Assembly (NCBI RefSeq): GCF_000308455.1
Contig: NZ_BAFP01000273.1
Coordinates: 62,001 to 126,000 of the forward strand
Direction of reading: 5' to 3'
Length of the DNA: 64,000 bases
Source: Nocardia abscessus NBRC 100374
GTDB taxonomy: Bacteria > Actinomycetota > Actinomycetes > Mycobacteriales > Mycobacteriaceae
In this document: in pieces, positions 1 to 7,949 of the stretch
Layout of the letters: the number at the start of each line of letters is the position of its first letter
How positions within the stretch are numbered: the first letter of the stretch is position 1
Made by a program: the position numbers and the translations under genes
Notes under the pieces: generated by a model
What the model saw: only the letters and a program-made list of their open reading frames with translations
Databases searched by the model: none
Told to the model about the DNA's origin: nothing

Positions 1-1
1 T

Positions 2-79
2 GCCGAGTTCAACTGGGTCGTCCGTCCCACGCCGGAGCCGACGATGCCGGACCGCGCGGAAGGGCAGGCTCATCCGTGA
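2..79 (+). CDS. C-terminal end of an unidentified protein (5' partial)
   Basis: Frame 2 is open from the window edge to a TGA at 77-79 and encodes about 25 residues ending in AEGQAHP. The codons look actinobacterial (C/G in third position). A GTG at 76-78 overlaps this stop as GTGA, the coupling seen throughout the window, but the frame it opens stops after 12 codons at 112-114. The tail is too short to place in a family. Coding status is inferred only from codon choice and the coupled downstream start. Confidence 0.4.
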   Translation, partial: AEFNWVVRPTPEPTMPDRAEGQAHP

Positions 80-85
80 GCACCT

Positions 86-694
86 ATGACGGCCAGGCCG
101 TCGCAGTGCCATGATGACCGGAGAACGGACCGTGTGGATCGGCCCATGGCTGCCGGTGCCGCCCGGCGACTGCCACTGCCGCACAACGGAACCCTGCCCA
201 AGCGGGTGCATCCCGGCGCCCACGACCCGCGCTCGGATACCCGGATCGCGGCGGAGGAGTACTTGGCGCAGCAGCCGTTCGGGTCGATCGACACCCACCG
301 AGGGGCGCGGGGGCTGGCGTCGTGGCTGGGCTCGAGCAAACTGCTGATCCTCGCCGTCGACCCGGCCTACGAGCATCACGCCTACCTGTTCGGCCACCAC
401 CACGGGTACTGGCAGAACGGGGTCTGGTACTCCAACACCAGCTGCCTGCCCCCGACGCTGCGCTGGCCCAAGCGACGCCGCTACCTGTGCGGATACTGCC
501 AGAAACTCGACCTCGACCGGACCGGCCGCTACTGCGGCGACTGCGGCTGGTGCTTCGACTGCGAAACCGCCTTCCCCGACTGCAGCTGCATCACCTCACA
601 ATCCCGCACCGCCACCACCTCGCGCCACCGCGGGCTGCTCCACAGGCGGACTGCGGCTAATCGACCCACCCCCTCGCAGGCCACACCGCCGTGA
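86..694 (+). pseudogene. truncated paralogue of the class II glutamine amidotransferase at 2020-2775
   Basis: The frame encodes a close relative of the C-terminal two thirds of the amidotransferase encoded at 2020-2775. Shared blocks are HNG(T/I)LP, SDTRIAAE, QQPFGS/TQPFGS, the WLGS(S/D)K stretch, the VDPxYxHxAY stretch and GxWYSN. Both proteins end in a Cys-rich tail (CGYC...CGDCGWCFDC here). The N-terminal Met-Cys nucleophile and the HSRLATHG block are missing. The DNA around 110-175 can be matched to the intact copy only with a frame change plus an insertion. I read it as a decayed duplicate whose start was lost. A shortened product carrying only the Cys-rich tail could still be made, but I see no ribosome site that favours this. 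Confidence 0.6.
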
Positions 695-736
695 CGCGAC
701 CGCGCGGCCCCCTCAGCCGCTGACGCTCCCCATACA

Positions 737-784
737 GAGCCCCGCATCTGGCCCATCTCTCGGGCTGGGTGCGGGGTTCTTTCC
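737..784 (+). terminator. hairpin terminator in front of the amidoligase gene
   Basis: GAGCCCCGCA (737-746) pairs with TGCGGGGTTC (770-779), and an inner TGGCCC/GGGCTG stem extends the hairpin. A short TTCTTT run follows at the 3' side. It lies between the amidotransferase remnant and the amidoligase, whose ribosome site GAGAAAGGGA follows at about 790. It could also act as a leader attenuator for the downstream pair. Confidence 0.6.
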
Positions 785-811
785 ATTCCAGAGAAAGGGA
801 CCCGATTCGTC

Positions 812-2032
812 ATGCCCGCATCCACCCTGGCCGACCCCGTGTGCGAGGAATGCTCTGCCCGCGTCACCGCCGGGCACCTGATCTCCACGATCGGCGGCGA
901 TCGTGTGTGCGCGGACTGCGCGGCCGGATTGTCGCGCTGCGATGAGTGCGCCGTCCACGCCCGCGCTGACACCCTGGCCCGCACCGTCGAAGACACCCTG
1001 CTGTGCCGCGAATGCTTGACCGGCTGGCAGCAGTGTGGGGAATGCGACGCCTACACCCGCGACATCCGCACCGTCATCGGCGCCGTGGCGGACGTCTGTG
1101 CCGACTGCGCTTCGAGTTACGAGACCTGTGACGACTGCGGTGAACTCGCCACCGAGGTGTACCGCGTCGACGGCGGTAGCCAGGTGTGTGAGCGGTGCGA
1201 GGACGAGGACTACCGCGAGTGCTTCGACTGCTTCACCCTCGTCCCGCGTGACCAGGGCTACTGCGACAGCTGCGCGCACTCGTCCTCGGCTCATGACGGG
1301 GTCCACGACTCCTACTACACCCCCGAGCTGCGCTTCCACGGCGAGGGCCCGCTGTTCCTGGGGATGGAACTGGAACTCAAAACCCCCGACCGCAGCTATC
1401 GCGACGCGGTCGACACCGCCCTGGCCCACGTCAAAGACCTGGCGTATCTGAAGGAAGACGGTTCGATCTCCTGCGGGTTCGAACTCGTGACCCATCCGAT
1501 GTCGTATGAGTACGCACTCGCACGGTTTCCCTGGCAGTTGCTCAACCGGCTGCGGTTGCTGGGCTGCTACACCGACGACGGCGTCGGCATCCACGTCCAC
1601 CTCTCCCGCGCCGGGTTCTCCTGCCCCGCGCACGCCTACCGATGGCTGAAGTTCGTGTACCGCAACGAAGACCCGGTCATCACGCTGGCGCGGCGGGCCT
1701 CGTCCTGGGCGGAGTTCTCCCCGCAACAGCGTTCCAGCGCTCAGGACTACGCCAAGGGCAGCCAGGACGGCTACGGCCGCTACCAGGCCATCAACGTCTG
1801 CCCGGAAGACACCTTCGAGCTGCGCGTCTTCGCCAGTTCCCTTCATCCTCAACAAGTTCAAGCCGCACTCGCCTTCGCGGCGGCGTCGGTCGAATACACC
1901 CGCGGCCTGTCGGCGGCGGATATCGCGCGCCGGCGCGGCTGGGAGTGGACCGCCTTCACCACCTGGGTGCGCTCGCGCCCGGAGTACTCCCCGCTGCTGG
2001 CTGAAATGGAGGCCCTCGCGTGTGCATCCTGA
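812..2032 (+). CDS. amidoligase-family protein with N-terminal CxxC zinc-knuckle array
   Basis: 406 residues. The first ~155 residues carry ten CxxC pairs (starting at residues 11, 33, 43, 65, 75, 96, 106, 126, 137 and 151), consistent with five zinc ribbons. The rest resembles the amidoligase-2 branch of the glutamine-synthetase/GCS-like COOH-NH2 ligase fold: MELELK (185-190), KEDGSIS (214-220), FELVTHP (223-229) and HVHLSR (261-266) fit the metal- and ATP-binding acidic/His positions. Known family members join a carboxylate to an amine using ATP and often sit beside a class II glutamine amidotransferase, as here, where the next gene overlaps by 13 bp. The substrate is unknown; peptide or protein tagging and a small amide metabolite are both possible. 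The start is fixed by GAGAAAGGGA upstream of ATG 812. Confidence 0.75.
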   Translation: MPASTLADPVCEECSARVTAGHLISTIGGDRVCADCAAGLSRCDECAVHARADTLARTVEDTLLCRECLTGWQQCGECDAYTRDIRTVIGAVADVCADCASSYETCDDCGELATEVYRVDGGSQVCERCEDEDYRECFDCFTLVPRDQGYCDSCAHSSSAHDGVHDSYYTPELRFHGEGPLFLGMELELKTPDRSYRDAVDTALAHVKDLAYLKEDGSISCGFELVTHPMSYEYALARFPWQLLNRLRLLGCYTDDGVGIHVHLSRAGFSCPAHAYRWLKFVYRNEDPVITLARRASSWAEFSPQQRSSAQDYAKGSQDGYGRYQAINVCPEDTFELRVFASSLHPQQVQAALAFAAASVEYTRGLSAADIARRRGWEWTAFTTWVRSRPEYSPLLAEMEALACAS

Positions 2033-2775
2033 CATTCGTCAAACCCGGCATCAACCCCGACCTCGACGCCCTGTCCAATGGGGCGTTGGCCAACCCGCAC
2101 GGCCACGGCTACGCCGTGCTCACCGACACCGGCATCATCGTCGGCCGCGGCATGAACGCCGAGAAGGTGATCAGCGAGTTCGCAGGAGTGCGAGAGCGCT
2201 ATCCAGAGCAGGCGGCGTTGTTCCATTCCCGGCTGGCCACCCACGGCTACCCCGGCGTGGAGAACTGTCATCCCTTCCTCGTCGGCGGTGACGAGCGGAC
2301 CGTGCTCGCGCACAACGGGATCCTGCCCAGCAACGTCCACCCCCACATCGGCGACGAGCGAAGCGACACCCGCATCGCCGCCGAAGACTTCCTGCCGACC
2401 CAGCCGTTCGGGTCACTGGATTCCTGGGCGGGCCGCACGCACCTGGAGCGGTGGCTGGGCAGCGACAAGATGGTGCTGCTGACCGTCGACCCTGGCTACA
2501 AGCATTCTGCCTATATCTTCAACGAACACTACGGGCACTGGGACGGCGGGATCTGGTACTCCAACCACACCTACCAGACCCGCTCTTGGGGCTACACCGC
2601 TGCGGACTGGGAGTACTGCCTGGGTTGCGGTGAACTCGACTACGAGCAGCCCGGCCCGCACTGCACCGCCTGCGGCTTCTGCGCCGAGTGCCTGCGCCCG
2701 TTCCCGCGCTGCGAATGCGAGGCGCTCGATGGCCTCGAACGCTACGCCGACCTGATCGAAGTCGAAAACGCCTGA
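2020..2775 (+). CDS. class II glutamine amidotransferase-like (Ntn hydrolase) protein
   Basis: The GTG start at 2020 lies inside the end of the amidoligase gene and has a GGAGG site about 10 nt upstream. It gives Met-Cys-Ile-Leu, placing Cys2 as the N-terminal nucleophile expected after Met removal. HSRLATHG and the later AHNGILP block match the glutamine-binding and oxyanion regions of class II amidotransferases. The C-terminus adds a Cys-rich tail (CLGC, CTACGFCAEC, CEC), probably a zinc ribbon. The inferred role is to release ammonia from glutamine for the coupled amidoligase, or to hydrolyse the amide it forms. 251 residues is short for a glutamine amidotransferase fused to a synthetase but normal for a stand-alone domain. 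A decayed copy lies at 86-694. Confidence 0.75.
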   Translation: MCILTFVKPGINPDLDALSNGALANPHGHGYAVLTDTGIIVGRGMNAEKVISEFAGVRERYPEQAALFHSRLATHGYPGVENCHPFLVGGDERTVLAHNGILPSNVHPHIGDERSDTRIAAEDFLPTQPFGSLDSWAGRTHLERWLGSDKMVLLTVDPGYKHSAYIFNEHYGHWDGGIWYSNHTYQTRSWGYTAADWEYCLGCGELDYEQPGPHCTACGFCAECLRPFPRCECEALDGLERYADLIEVENA

Positions 2776-2845
2776 CACCAACGGCGTCAGTTCGTCGTTG
2801 GCGACCTCCAGCCACAACTCCACCCCAGGAAGGGGGAACTTCGCT

Positions 2846-3103
2846 GTGCCCTACTACCCGAACCTGGCCACCATCCTCATCCGACTGCACGACGTCGACG
2901 GCCACGCCGTCATCGTCAGCACCGACGGCAACCATGTGCGGCTGCTGCTGCGTGACCGCGACGATCCCGACCACGCCTGGCGTTGCGCCGATCTGGACCC
3001 CCACGCCGCCGACACCCTCGCTGCCGTGCTGGCCGACCACGCCCGGCGTCGCCTGCAGCGGCGTGGCGGGTGGTGGCGCCGTCTGCGAGGCGGTCGCCGA
3101 TGA
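2846..3103 (+). CDS. hypothetical protein, 85 aa
   Basis: I chose GTG 2846 over an in-frame ATG at 2798 because AGGAAGGGGG lies just upstream of the GTG and because the alternative N-terminus is low in structure. The product starts PYYPNLATILIRL, has an acidic middle and ends in a strongly basic Arg/Trp tail (RRLQRRGGWWRRLRGGRR), which suggests nucleic-acid or membrane contact. It ends in ATGA with the next gene. I do not recognise the family. Confidence 0.6.
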   Translation: MPYYPNLATILIRLHDVDGHAVIVSTDGNHVRLLLRDRDDPDHAWRCADLDPHAADTLAAVLADHARRRLQRRGGWWRRLRGGRR

Positions 3104-3558
3104 GCGACCACCACACCCCGCCAGCACCGGTCGCTGACGCATGCGAGTCCGAGTTCCTTCGCCAGGTCCTCGCTCGCATCGACCGCTGGTTCGATGACGA
3201 CGCCAACCTCGACGACCTCGATGACGCCCGCGACCTGCTGCGCCAGCGCTTGGCCAGTGCCGTCTCGGCCGGCGCCCGCGATGACGTCGACAGTGGTGAT
3301 CCGGTGGTCGCGCTCATCGCGACCGAACTGCACCGACTTCGCCACGCCCGGTTGGCGGCCACGGTGATCAGCCGCGGCGGCTACGTCCACGACCACGTCC
3401 GCGTCCAGGTCGTGCACCGCCACCACACCGTGCTCGTCCGCGCCGGCGAGCAGGCCGGGGTGCTGCTGCCGCTGAGGTTCATCGAATCCGTCACCCCACT
3501 CGGCGGCGGCACAGCCGAAGCGGCGTCGGCCGCGTTCTCCCACCGGAAGGAGTTCTGA
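3100..3558 (+). CDS. hypothetical protein, 152 aa
   Basis: Starts at ATG 3100 in an ATGA overlap with the preceding stop; an in-frame start far upstream would run through the neighbour. The N-terminal half is acidic and helical (FDDDANLDDLDDARDLL). The C-terminal half is beta-rich with His pairs (VHDHVRVQVVHRHH). No family recognised. It is part of a coupled string of small genes that ends in the primase-polymerase, so a role in plasmid maintenance is plausible but not shown. Confidence 0.6.
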   Translation: MSDHHTPPAPVADACESEFLRQVLARIDRWFDDDANLDDLDDARDLLRQRLASAVSAGARDDVDSGDPVVALIATELHRLRHARLAATVISRGGYVHDHVRVQVVHRHHTVLVRAGEQAGVLLPLRFIESVTPLGGGTAEAASAAFSHRKEF

Positions 3559-3560
3559 GC

Positions 3561-4037
3561 ATGACATCGGTCGCACTGTGGTTCCCGATGTCGCAGGTGA
3601 TCGTCTTCGCCGAGCACGCGATGGCGGCCAATGAGCATTCCCGCTCCCCGTACGCAGATCCCGGTCCGGCGGTGCCGTCGCTGATCTGGGTCAAAGACCA
3701 CGGCATCTATTTGATGAGCAACGGCATCCCGCGCCAGCCCGGCGAGACCGGCAGCCCCGCAGGCAGCGCTCGCGTCGTCTATGCCCTCGACCACGGGCCC
3801 GGAGCGCACCGGATTCACGGTGAACCGCTCGGTCACGACTTCGTCGAATACCTCGATCTCACCGAGGACTTCGACGGCCACACGCTCATCGAGCTGATCC
3901 GCACCTACGCCGCGGGGAACGGCTGGTTGTCCATCACCGTTTCACCCAGCAGCTTCGCAATGATGTTCAGCCCAACCGCGCCCACCCTCAATCCGAGTTC
4001 TGGCACTCACCGGCCCACTTCCCCGGGTTCGGGGTGA
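3561..4037 (+). CDS. DUF3085-like hypothetical protein
   Basis: 158 residues starting at ATG 3561, two bases after the previous stop. The central LIWVKDHGIYLMSNG stretch followed by ARVVYALDHGPG resembles the small actinobacterial DUF3085 group as I remember it. The last ~25 residues are Pro/Ser/Thr-rich. It overlaps the next gene by GTGA. The molecular function of this family is not known. Confidence in the coding call is good; confidence in the family name is moderate. Confidence 0.6.
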   Translation: MTSVALWFPMSQVIVFAEHAMAANEHSRSPYADPGPAVPSLIWVKDHGIYLMSNGIPRQPGETGSPAGSARVVYALDHGPGAHRIHGEPLGHDFVEYLDLTEDFDGHTLIELIRTYAAGNGWLSITVSPSSFAMMFSPTAPTLNPSSGTHRPTSPGSG

Positions 4038-4543
4038 CTGTGGTGGGAATCGATTCCGGCCGCTACATCGCCCGCCTGCAGACCGACCCCTACTATCGGT
4101 CGGTCCTGCCCGACGTCGCTCCCACCGCGCGGGTGCTCGTCGCGGGGTATCACGCCGCGTTCGCGACCCCGCCCCAGTCCGGCACCTCGGTCGGTGTGTT
4201 CCCCGGCGTCGACCCCTTCCCCGCGAAAGCGGGGGTTGCGGCGGTGATGGCGTTGGTGCGCATCGAATACGCCACTCAAGTCGACACCGTCGGCAAGGAC
4301 GGTGGCTGCCGAAGTGGCTGGCAGCGGCAGCTGTTCGATCGGTTGCCGACCGGGTACGGGTGGCGACTGCTGCCCGCCCAGCTCGACCACCGCGGGCGGT
4401 GGGTGATCGCGCGCGGCAACCTTGCTGCCGGTGGCTTGCAGGCGTTGATGCCGCGGTCGGTGAGCATGCAGGTGCCCGGCGCACCCATCGTTGTCGCGGT
4501 GCACGATGTCGACCCGCACACCGGGCGGCGTTGGCCGTGGTGA
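4034..4543 (+). CDS. hypothetical protein, 169 aa
   Basis: Starts at GTG 4034 in a GTGA overlap. Mixed alpha/beta composition with no transmembrane segment, Cys cluster or recognisable catalytic motif; the ARVLVAGYHAAFATPP stretch is the most distinctive. Third-position GC and coupling on both sides support translation. Function unknown. Confidence 0.55.
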   Translation: MTVVGIDSGRYIARLQTDPYYRSVLPDVAPTARVLVAGYHAAFATPPQSGTSVGVFPGVDPFPAKAGVAAVMALVRIEYATQVDTVGKDGGCRSGWQRQLFDRLPTGYGWRLLPAQLDHRGRWVIARGNLAAGGLQALMPRSVSMQVPGAPIVVAVHDVDPHTGRRWPW

Positions 4544-4749
4544 TCACCCACGCCGCCGACATCGTGGCCTGGATGGAAGCCAACCTGCCCGCTCTCGATC
4601 CCGACCGGTTCGAACCCTGGGTCGTCGAACCACCGGTCCCGGGCGGCCTACGCGCGGTGATGGAGATCCGCATCCGCGCCGCCGGCGTCGCCGAGCGGGT
4701 GCTCCGTCTCGAGGTGTCGGCCGCACCGATCCAGGCCACCGAGTCCTGA
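4540..4749 (+). CDS. small hypothetical protein, 69 aa
   Basis: GTG 4540 overlaps the previous TGA; an adjacent GTG at 4537 is equally possible. The product starts ITHAADIVAWMEANLP and is predicted helical then beta. It is translated only if coupled to the gene before it, since no separate ribosome site is visible. Family unknown. Confidence 0.5.
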   Translation: MITHAADIVAWMEANLPALDPDRFEPWVVEPPVPGGLRAVMEIRIRAAGVAERVLRLEVSAAPIQATES

Positions 4750-4809
4750 CACTCCGCCCCTCCGCCATTTCAGGTGGCACATCCTCCGAACGATTCGAGG
4801 TGATCATCG

Positions 4810-5490
4810 TTGACTGAACCCGTACCACCGGCGCGGCCGCGGATCCCTGCGCGGTTGGCGCACGCGCCGCTGTCGCAAGGGCTGGTGGTCCCGCACATCA
4901 CCCTCGCCCACCGCGACCGCGGCCGCCCAGTCTGGGGCAAACTCGACCACCGACGACTGCGAGACACGCTGTCGCGCAGGCTGTGTCAGGTCTGCGGGCA
5001 GCCGCTCGAGGACCGGGTCGTGCTCTACATTCGACCTGCCGACCATCTGCGTGGGATCGCGCCCGAACCCGGCGTGCATCCCGAATGCGGGCACTACTCC
5101 CGCCAGGCGTGCCCGATGCTGGCGGGGCGCCAAACCCGCTACAACCCGCACCCGCCCGAAAAGTTCGCCCGCTGCGACGACCCCACCTGCGCCTGCCGCT
5201 GGTGGCAGCCCAACGAGCGTGATCCCCGCGAGGCTCCGCGCGAAGGCCAGCCCGCCGAAGCATGGTACGAGGTCTGGATTCCGATCTCGGACTACACCGT
5301 CGTCCACGATCCCGGCACCGACGCCACCACACCCGTCACTGGTATCAAGCTTCGTGGGGTGAAACTGCTGAAAATCCGCAAGGTCCGCGACGCCGCACCC
5401 GCCGCCGACGGGACATCTCACCCAGTCGACCTGCTGCATGCTCATCTCGCGTTCGCGGCCATGTTCGGCTATGGGGGGTTGCGGCTGTGA
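4810..5490 (+). CDS. hypothetical protein with putative zinc-binding Cys/His cluster
   Basis: 226 residues from a TTG start (4810) preceded by GAGGTGA about 10 nt upstream. CQVCGQPLEDRVVL followed by HPECGHYSRQACP and CDDPTCACRW looks like one or two zinc sites in the middle, and the C-terminal third has beta-strand character. The gene sits between small plasmid genes and the primase-polymerase operon and overlaps a 34-codon gene by GTGA. I do not recognise a named family. Confidence 0.55.
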   Translation: MTEPVPPARPRIPARLAHAPLSQGLVVPHITLAHRDRGRPVWGKLDHRRLRDTLSRRLCQVCGQPLEDRVVLYIRPADHLRGIAPEPGVHPECGHYSRQACPMLAGRQTRYNPHPPEKFARCDDPTCACRWWQPNERDPREAPREGQPAEAWYEVWIPISDYTVVHDPGTDATTPVTGIKLRGVKLLKIRKVRDAAPAADGTSHPVDLLHAHLAFAAMFGYGGLRL

Positions 5491-5591
5491 CGCCCTCGCA
5501 CAAGATGCTCGTCCGCATCGGCGCGCTGCCGCGCACGCCCGAAGATCGGTGTAGCCCGATTCCGGCGGGAAAACTCCCGGGTGTCGTGTGA
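5487..5591 (+). CDS. tiny coupled gene, 34 aa
   Basis: A 34-codon frame opens at GTG 5487 inside the preceding stop (GTGA) and closes at 5589-5591 inside the next start (GTGTGA), so both ends are in perfect 4-bp or shorter overlaps. The peptide contains KMLVRIGALPRTPEDRC and is basic. The double coupling is the main support. It might be a peptide in its own right or simply a translational bridge to the primase-polymerase. Confidence 0.45.
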   Translation: MTPSHKMLVRIGALPRTPEDRCSPIPAGKLPGVV

Positions 5592-6550
5592 CCGGATCAG
5601 CCACCGCCGCACCGAACCGCACCCCGGACACATCTGCGCACGGCAGTTCGCGTCACGGTCCAGGACAGCGGTCGCATCCGGGCAGCACGGTTGCTCTGCT
5701 GGGTGCGGCGCTGGACAACGCCGAGCGCGGTTTCCACGTTTTCCCATTGCATCCGGGAACAAAGGTGCCCGTGATCAGACACTGGGATCAGGCAGCCACC
5801 CGCGACCGCGACCGGATCCGGGCGTGGTGGCGGCGGCGACCGGCCGACAACGTCGCCGTCGCATGCGGGCCCTCCGGCGTGCATGTGCTGGATCTCGACA
5901 TCAGCCACGGCCACGCCCCGCCACCGCAGTGGAGTCCGGCCCGAGACGGCCGCGACGTGCTGGCCCGGCTCGCCGCCGACACCGGCCATCCCATGCCGGT
6001 GCCGACATACGCGGTGGGCACACCGTCGGGCGGAATGCACCTGTACTACCGGGCACCACGCACACCACCGCTGCGCAACACCATCGCCCGCCTCGGCTGG
6101 CGCATCGACAGCCGCGGCCACGGCGGCTACGTCGTCGCCGCAGGATCCCAACTCGCCGAAGGCCCCTACCGCCGCCTCGACGACCGGGCACCGATCCCGT
6201 TGCCGCCGTGGCTGGTCGATCTGTTGAGCCCCGTCACACCGCTCCCTGTTCCCGGCAACAGTGCGGGGATCGGGCATCCCGACGCTTACGTGCGGGCGGC
6301 GTTGGTCAATCAGAGCGCCCGGGTTCGTAACGCCTACCCGGGGGTGCGGCATCGCACGCTGCTGTTGGCGGCCAACTCCCTGGGGCGGCTCGTCGGCGCC
6401 GGGCTGCTCGACCGCGACCACGCCCACGCGGTGCTCACCGACGCCGCGCACATCCACGTCGGCGTCGAAGGGTTCACCGCGGCGGAGGCCGACCGCACTA
6501 TCACCGACGGGTTGACCTACGCCGCCACCCGCACCACTGGCTGGCACTGA
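5588..6550 (+). CDS. bifunctional DNA primase/polymerase (prim-pol) domain protein
   Basis: 320 residues. From residue ~40 the sequence follows the archaeo-eukaryotic prim-pol domain (PF09250 type): GFHVFPLHPGTKVP near the N-terminus, the acidic VLDLD pair at ~100-104 for metal binding, and SGGMHLYY at ~148 as the His-containing catalytic strand. The ~80-residue C-terminal helical region probably replaces a primase-C-terminal module; no helicase domain is attached. Such proteins prime replication of actinobacterial plasmids and phages. The GTG start at 5588 overlaps the 34-codon gene. The first ~35 residues are Pro/Ser/Arg-rich and probably disordered. Confidence 0.8.
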   Translation: MTGSATAAPNRTPDTSAHGSSRHGPGQRSHPGSTVALLGAALDNAERGFHVFPLHPGTKVPVIRHWDQAATRDRDRIRAWWRRRPADNVAVACGPSGVHVLDLDISHGHAPPPQWSPARDGRDVLARLAADTGHPMPVPTYAVGTPSGGMHLYYRAPRTPPLRNTIARLGWRIDSRGHGGYVVAAGSQLAEGPYRRLDDRAPIPLPPWLVDLLSPVTPLPVPGNSAGIGHPDAYVRAALVNQSARVRNAYPGVRHRTLLLAANSLGRLVGAGLLDRDHAHAVLTDAAHIHVGVEGFTAAEADRTITDGLTYAATRTTGWH

Positions 6551-6933
6551 CGCAGAACACTCGCGGTGGCCGCCCGTATCTCCCACGTGGTGCGTGTTTT
6601 CGATATGGGCGCCGCCGGTGGTTCGGGTGGGTGGCGGGCTAGGCTGCCTGCAGGGGTTCGGGGTTCGCCGGGGGATTGTCACTTTCGCTTTTCCGTCGGT
6701 CGAAGCCCGATGCTGCCCGCGCTGGGCTGTTGCCCGCTGCTTCACCCGGTGCCGAGGCGCGATGGTGGATGCGCCCGTCCCCCTCCAGGGCATAACCACC
6801 GTCCCCGCCGCACGCTTTCTGGTGATTCAGCCACCGTCGCGCGACCCGCGCCGCTCTGTGCGCCCCGTTTCTCGCTGCGTCTCACCCGCTGTGGGTGAGG
6901 CACGCCCCTGTCCAGTGATCGAGGAGGCTTGTC
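6551..6933 (+). promoter_or_regulatory. 383-bp intergenic region upstream of the DUF4192/dprA operon
   Basis: No frame here combines a ribosome site with a plausible protein. Likely contents are the end of the primase transcript and the promoter of the next operon. TAGGCT near 6640 is a possible -10 box, but the -35 is unclear. The downstream gene has GAGGAGG at about 6920. Confidence 0.3.
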
Positions 6934-7917
6934 GTGTCGTTCATTGATGATCCCGGGCGGTTCATCGCCGAGGCGTTGGCCAGGTTGCCGGAACCGCCAC
7001 ACCGGTCACTGGTGGTGATGGCATTGCGGGAACCGGCGTCCGGGCCGGACGGGTATGTCGGAGTGGAACGCATCCGCCACGAAGACCTGGACAGGACGCG
7101 CCACTACCTGGCCACCAGTCCGATCCTGGCCTGCACCCGCCGCTGGTGCGCCCAGCACCGCCCGGACGCCGTCGCCGTGGTCGTTGTCGACGGTCCGACC
7201 CCCGGCACACCGTTTCCCCGCGACGAATACCGCGGGCTCGTGGCCCGGTTCCGCGATCAACTCCTCGAACTGGGAGTCGGGGCGTTCGCGGCGTGGGCAG
7301 TAACCGGCCGCGACCCTGGCCACCCGTGGGCGAGCCTGTTCGGCAGCGCGCACGGCCTGCTGCCCTACGCCCCACCACGCGCCGACAGCGTCGAGGACCT
7401 TCCACACGACCTCGCGCCGGATGCCGAGCTGGCTGCCGAGGTCGCGGCGCTGGTAACGGTGCGTGGCGGCGATCGTGAGCTGTCGCGGGAACGGCTGCGG
7501 CTGGCCCTGATGCAGGTGGAGGCGGTCCGCGCCGAGGGTGTGCTGTCGGCCGCGGAGGTCGCCGAACTCGCCGACGCACTCACCGACGGCCTGGTCCGCG
7601 ACAGCCTGTATGCCTTCGCCGTCAGCGCGAAAGGATCACGCGGACATCGGTTGTGGGCGCTGCTGGTGCGGGCGCTGCCCTCACCACACCGCACCGCAGC
7701 GGCGATGTTGTGCGCGGTCACCGCCTATGTCCACGGCGACCGTGACCGGGCCGGTGCGGCGATCGGAATCGCGGTCTCCGATGACCCCGACAACCCGACA
7801 GTGCAGGCGGTGGCCGCCGGAATCCACCGCACCGTCCCGGTCGCGCTGTTCCGCGCCGCTCTGAGTGCCGGGCGCGCCAACGCCGCTCACCTCGGCATCG
7901 ACATCGACATCGACTGA
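6934..7917 (+). CDS. DUF4192 domain-containing protein
   Basis: 327 residues from GTG 6934 with GAGGAGG upstream. The first half (RSLVVMALREP, then VVVVDGP) and the closing repeat-like segment (YVHGDRDRAGAAIGIAVSDDPDNP) match the actinobacterial DUF4192 family. The biochemical function is unknown, but copies are common on conjugative elements and near DNA-metabolism genes, as here (32 bp before dprA). The C-terminus ends in an acidic IDIDID repeat. Cytoplasmic: no signal or membrane segment. Confidence 0.75.
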   Translation: MSFIDDPGRFIAEALARLPEPPHRSLVVMALREPASGPDGYVGVERIRHEDLDRTRHYLATSPILACTRRWCAQHRPDAVAVVVVDGPTPGTPFPRDEYRGLVARFRDQLLELGVGAFAAWAVTGRDPGHPWASLFGSAHGLLPYAPPRADSVEDLPHDLAPDAELAAEVAALVTVRGGDRELSRERLRLALMQVEAVRAEGVLSAAEVAELADALTDGLVRDSLYAFAVSAKGSRGHRLWALLVRALPSPHRTAAAMLCAVTAYVHGDRDRAGAAIGIAVSDDPDNPTVQAVAAGIHRTVPVALFRAALSAGRANAAHLGIDIDID

Positions 7918-7949
7918 ACCCCGCACCGCATCGACCCCATGGAGGTTGT

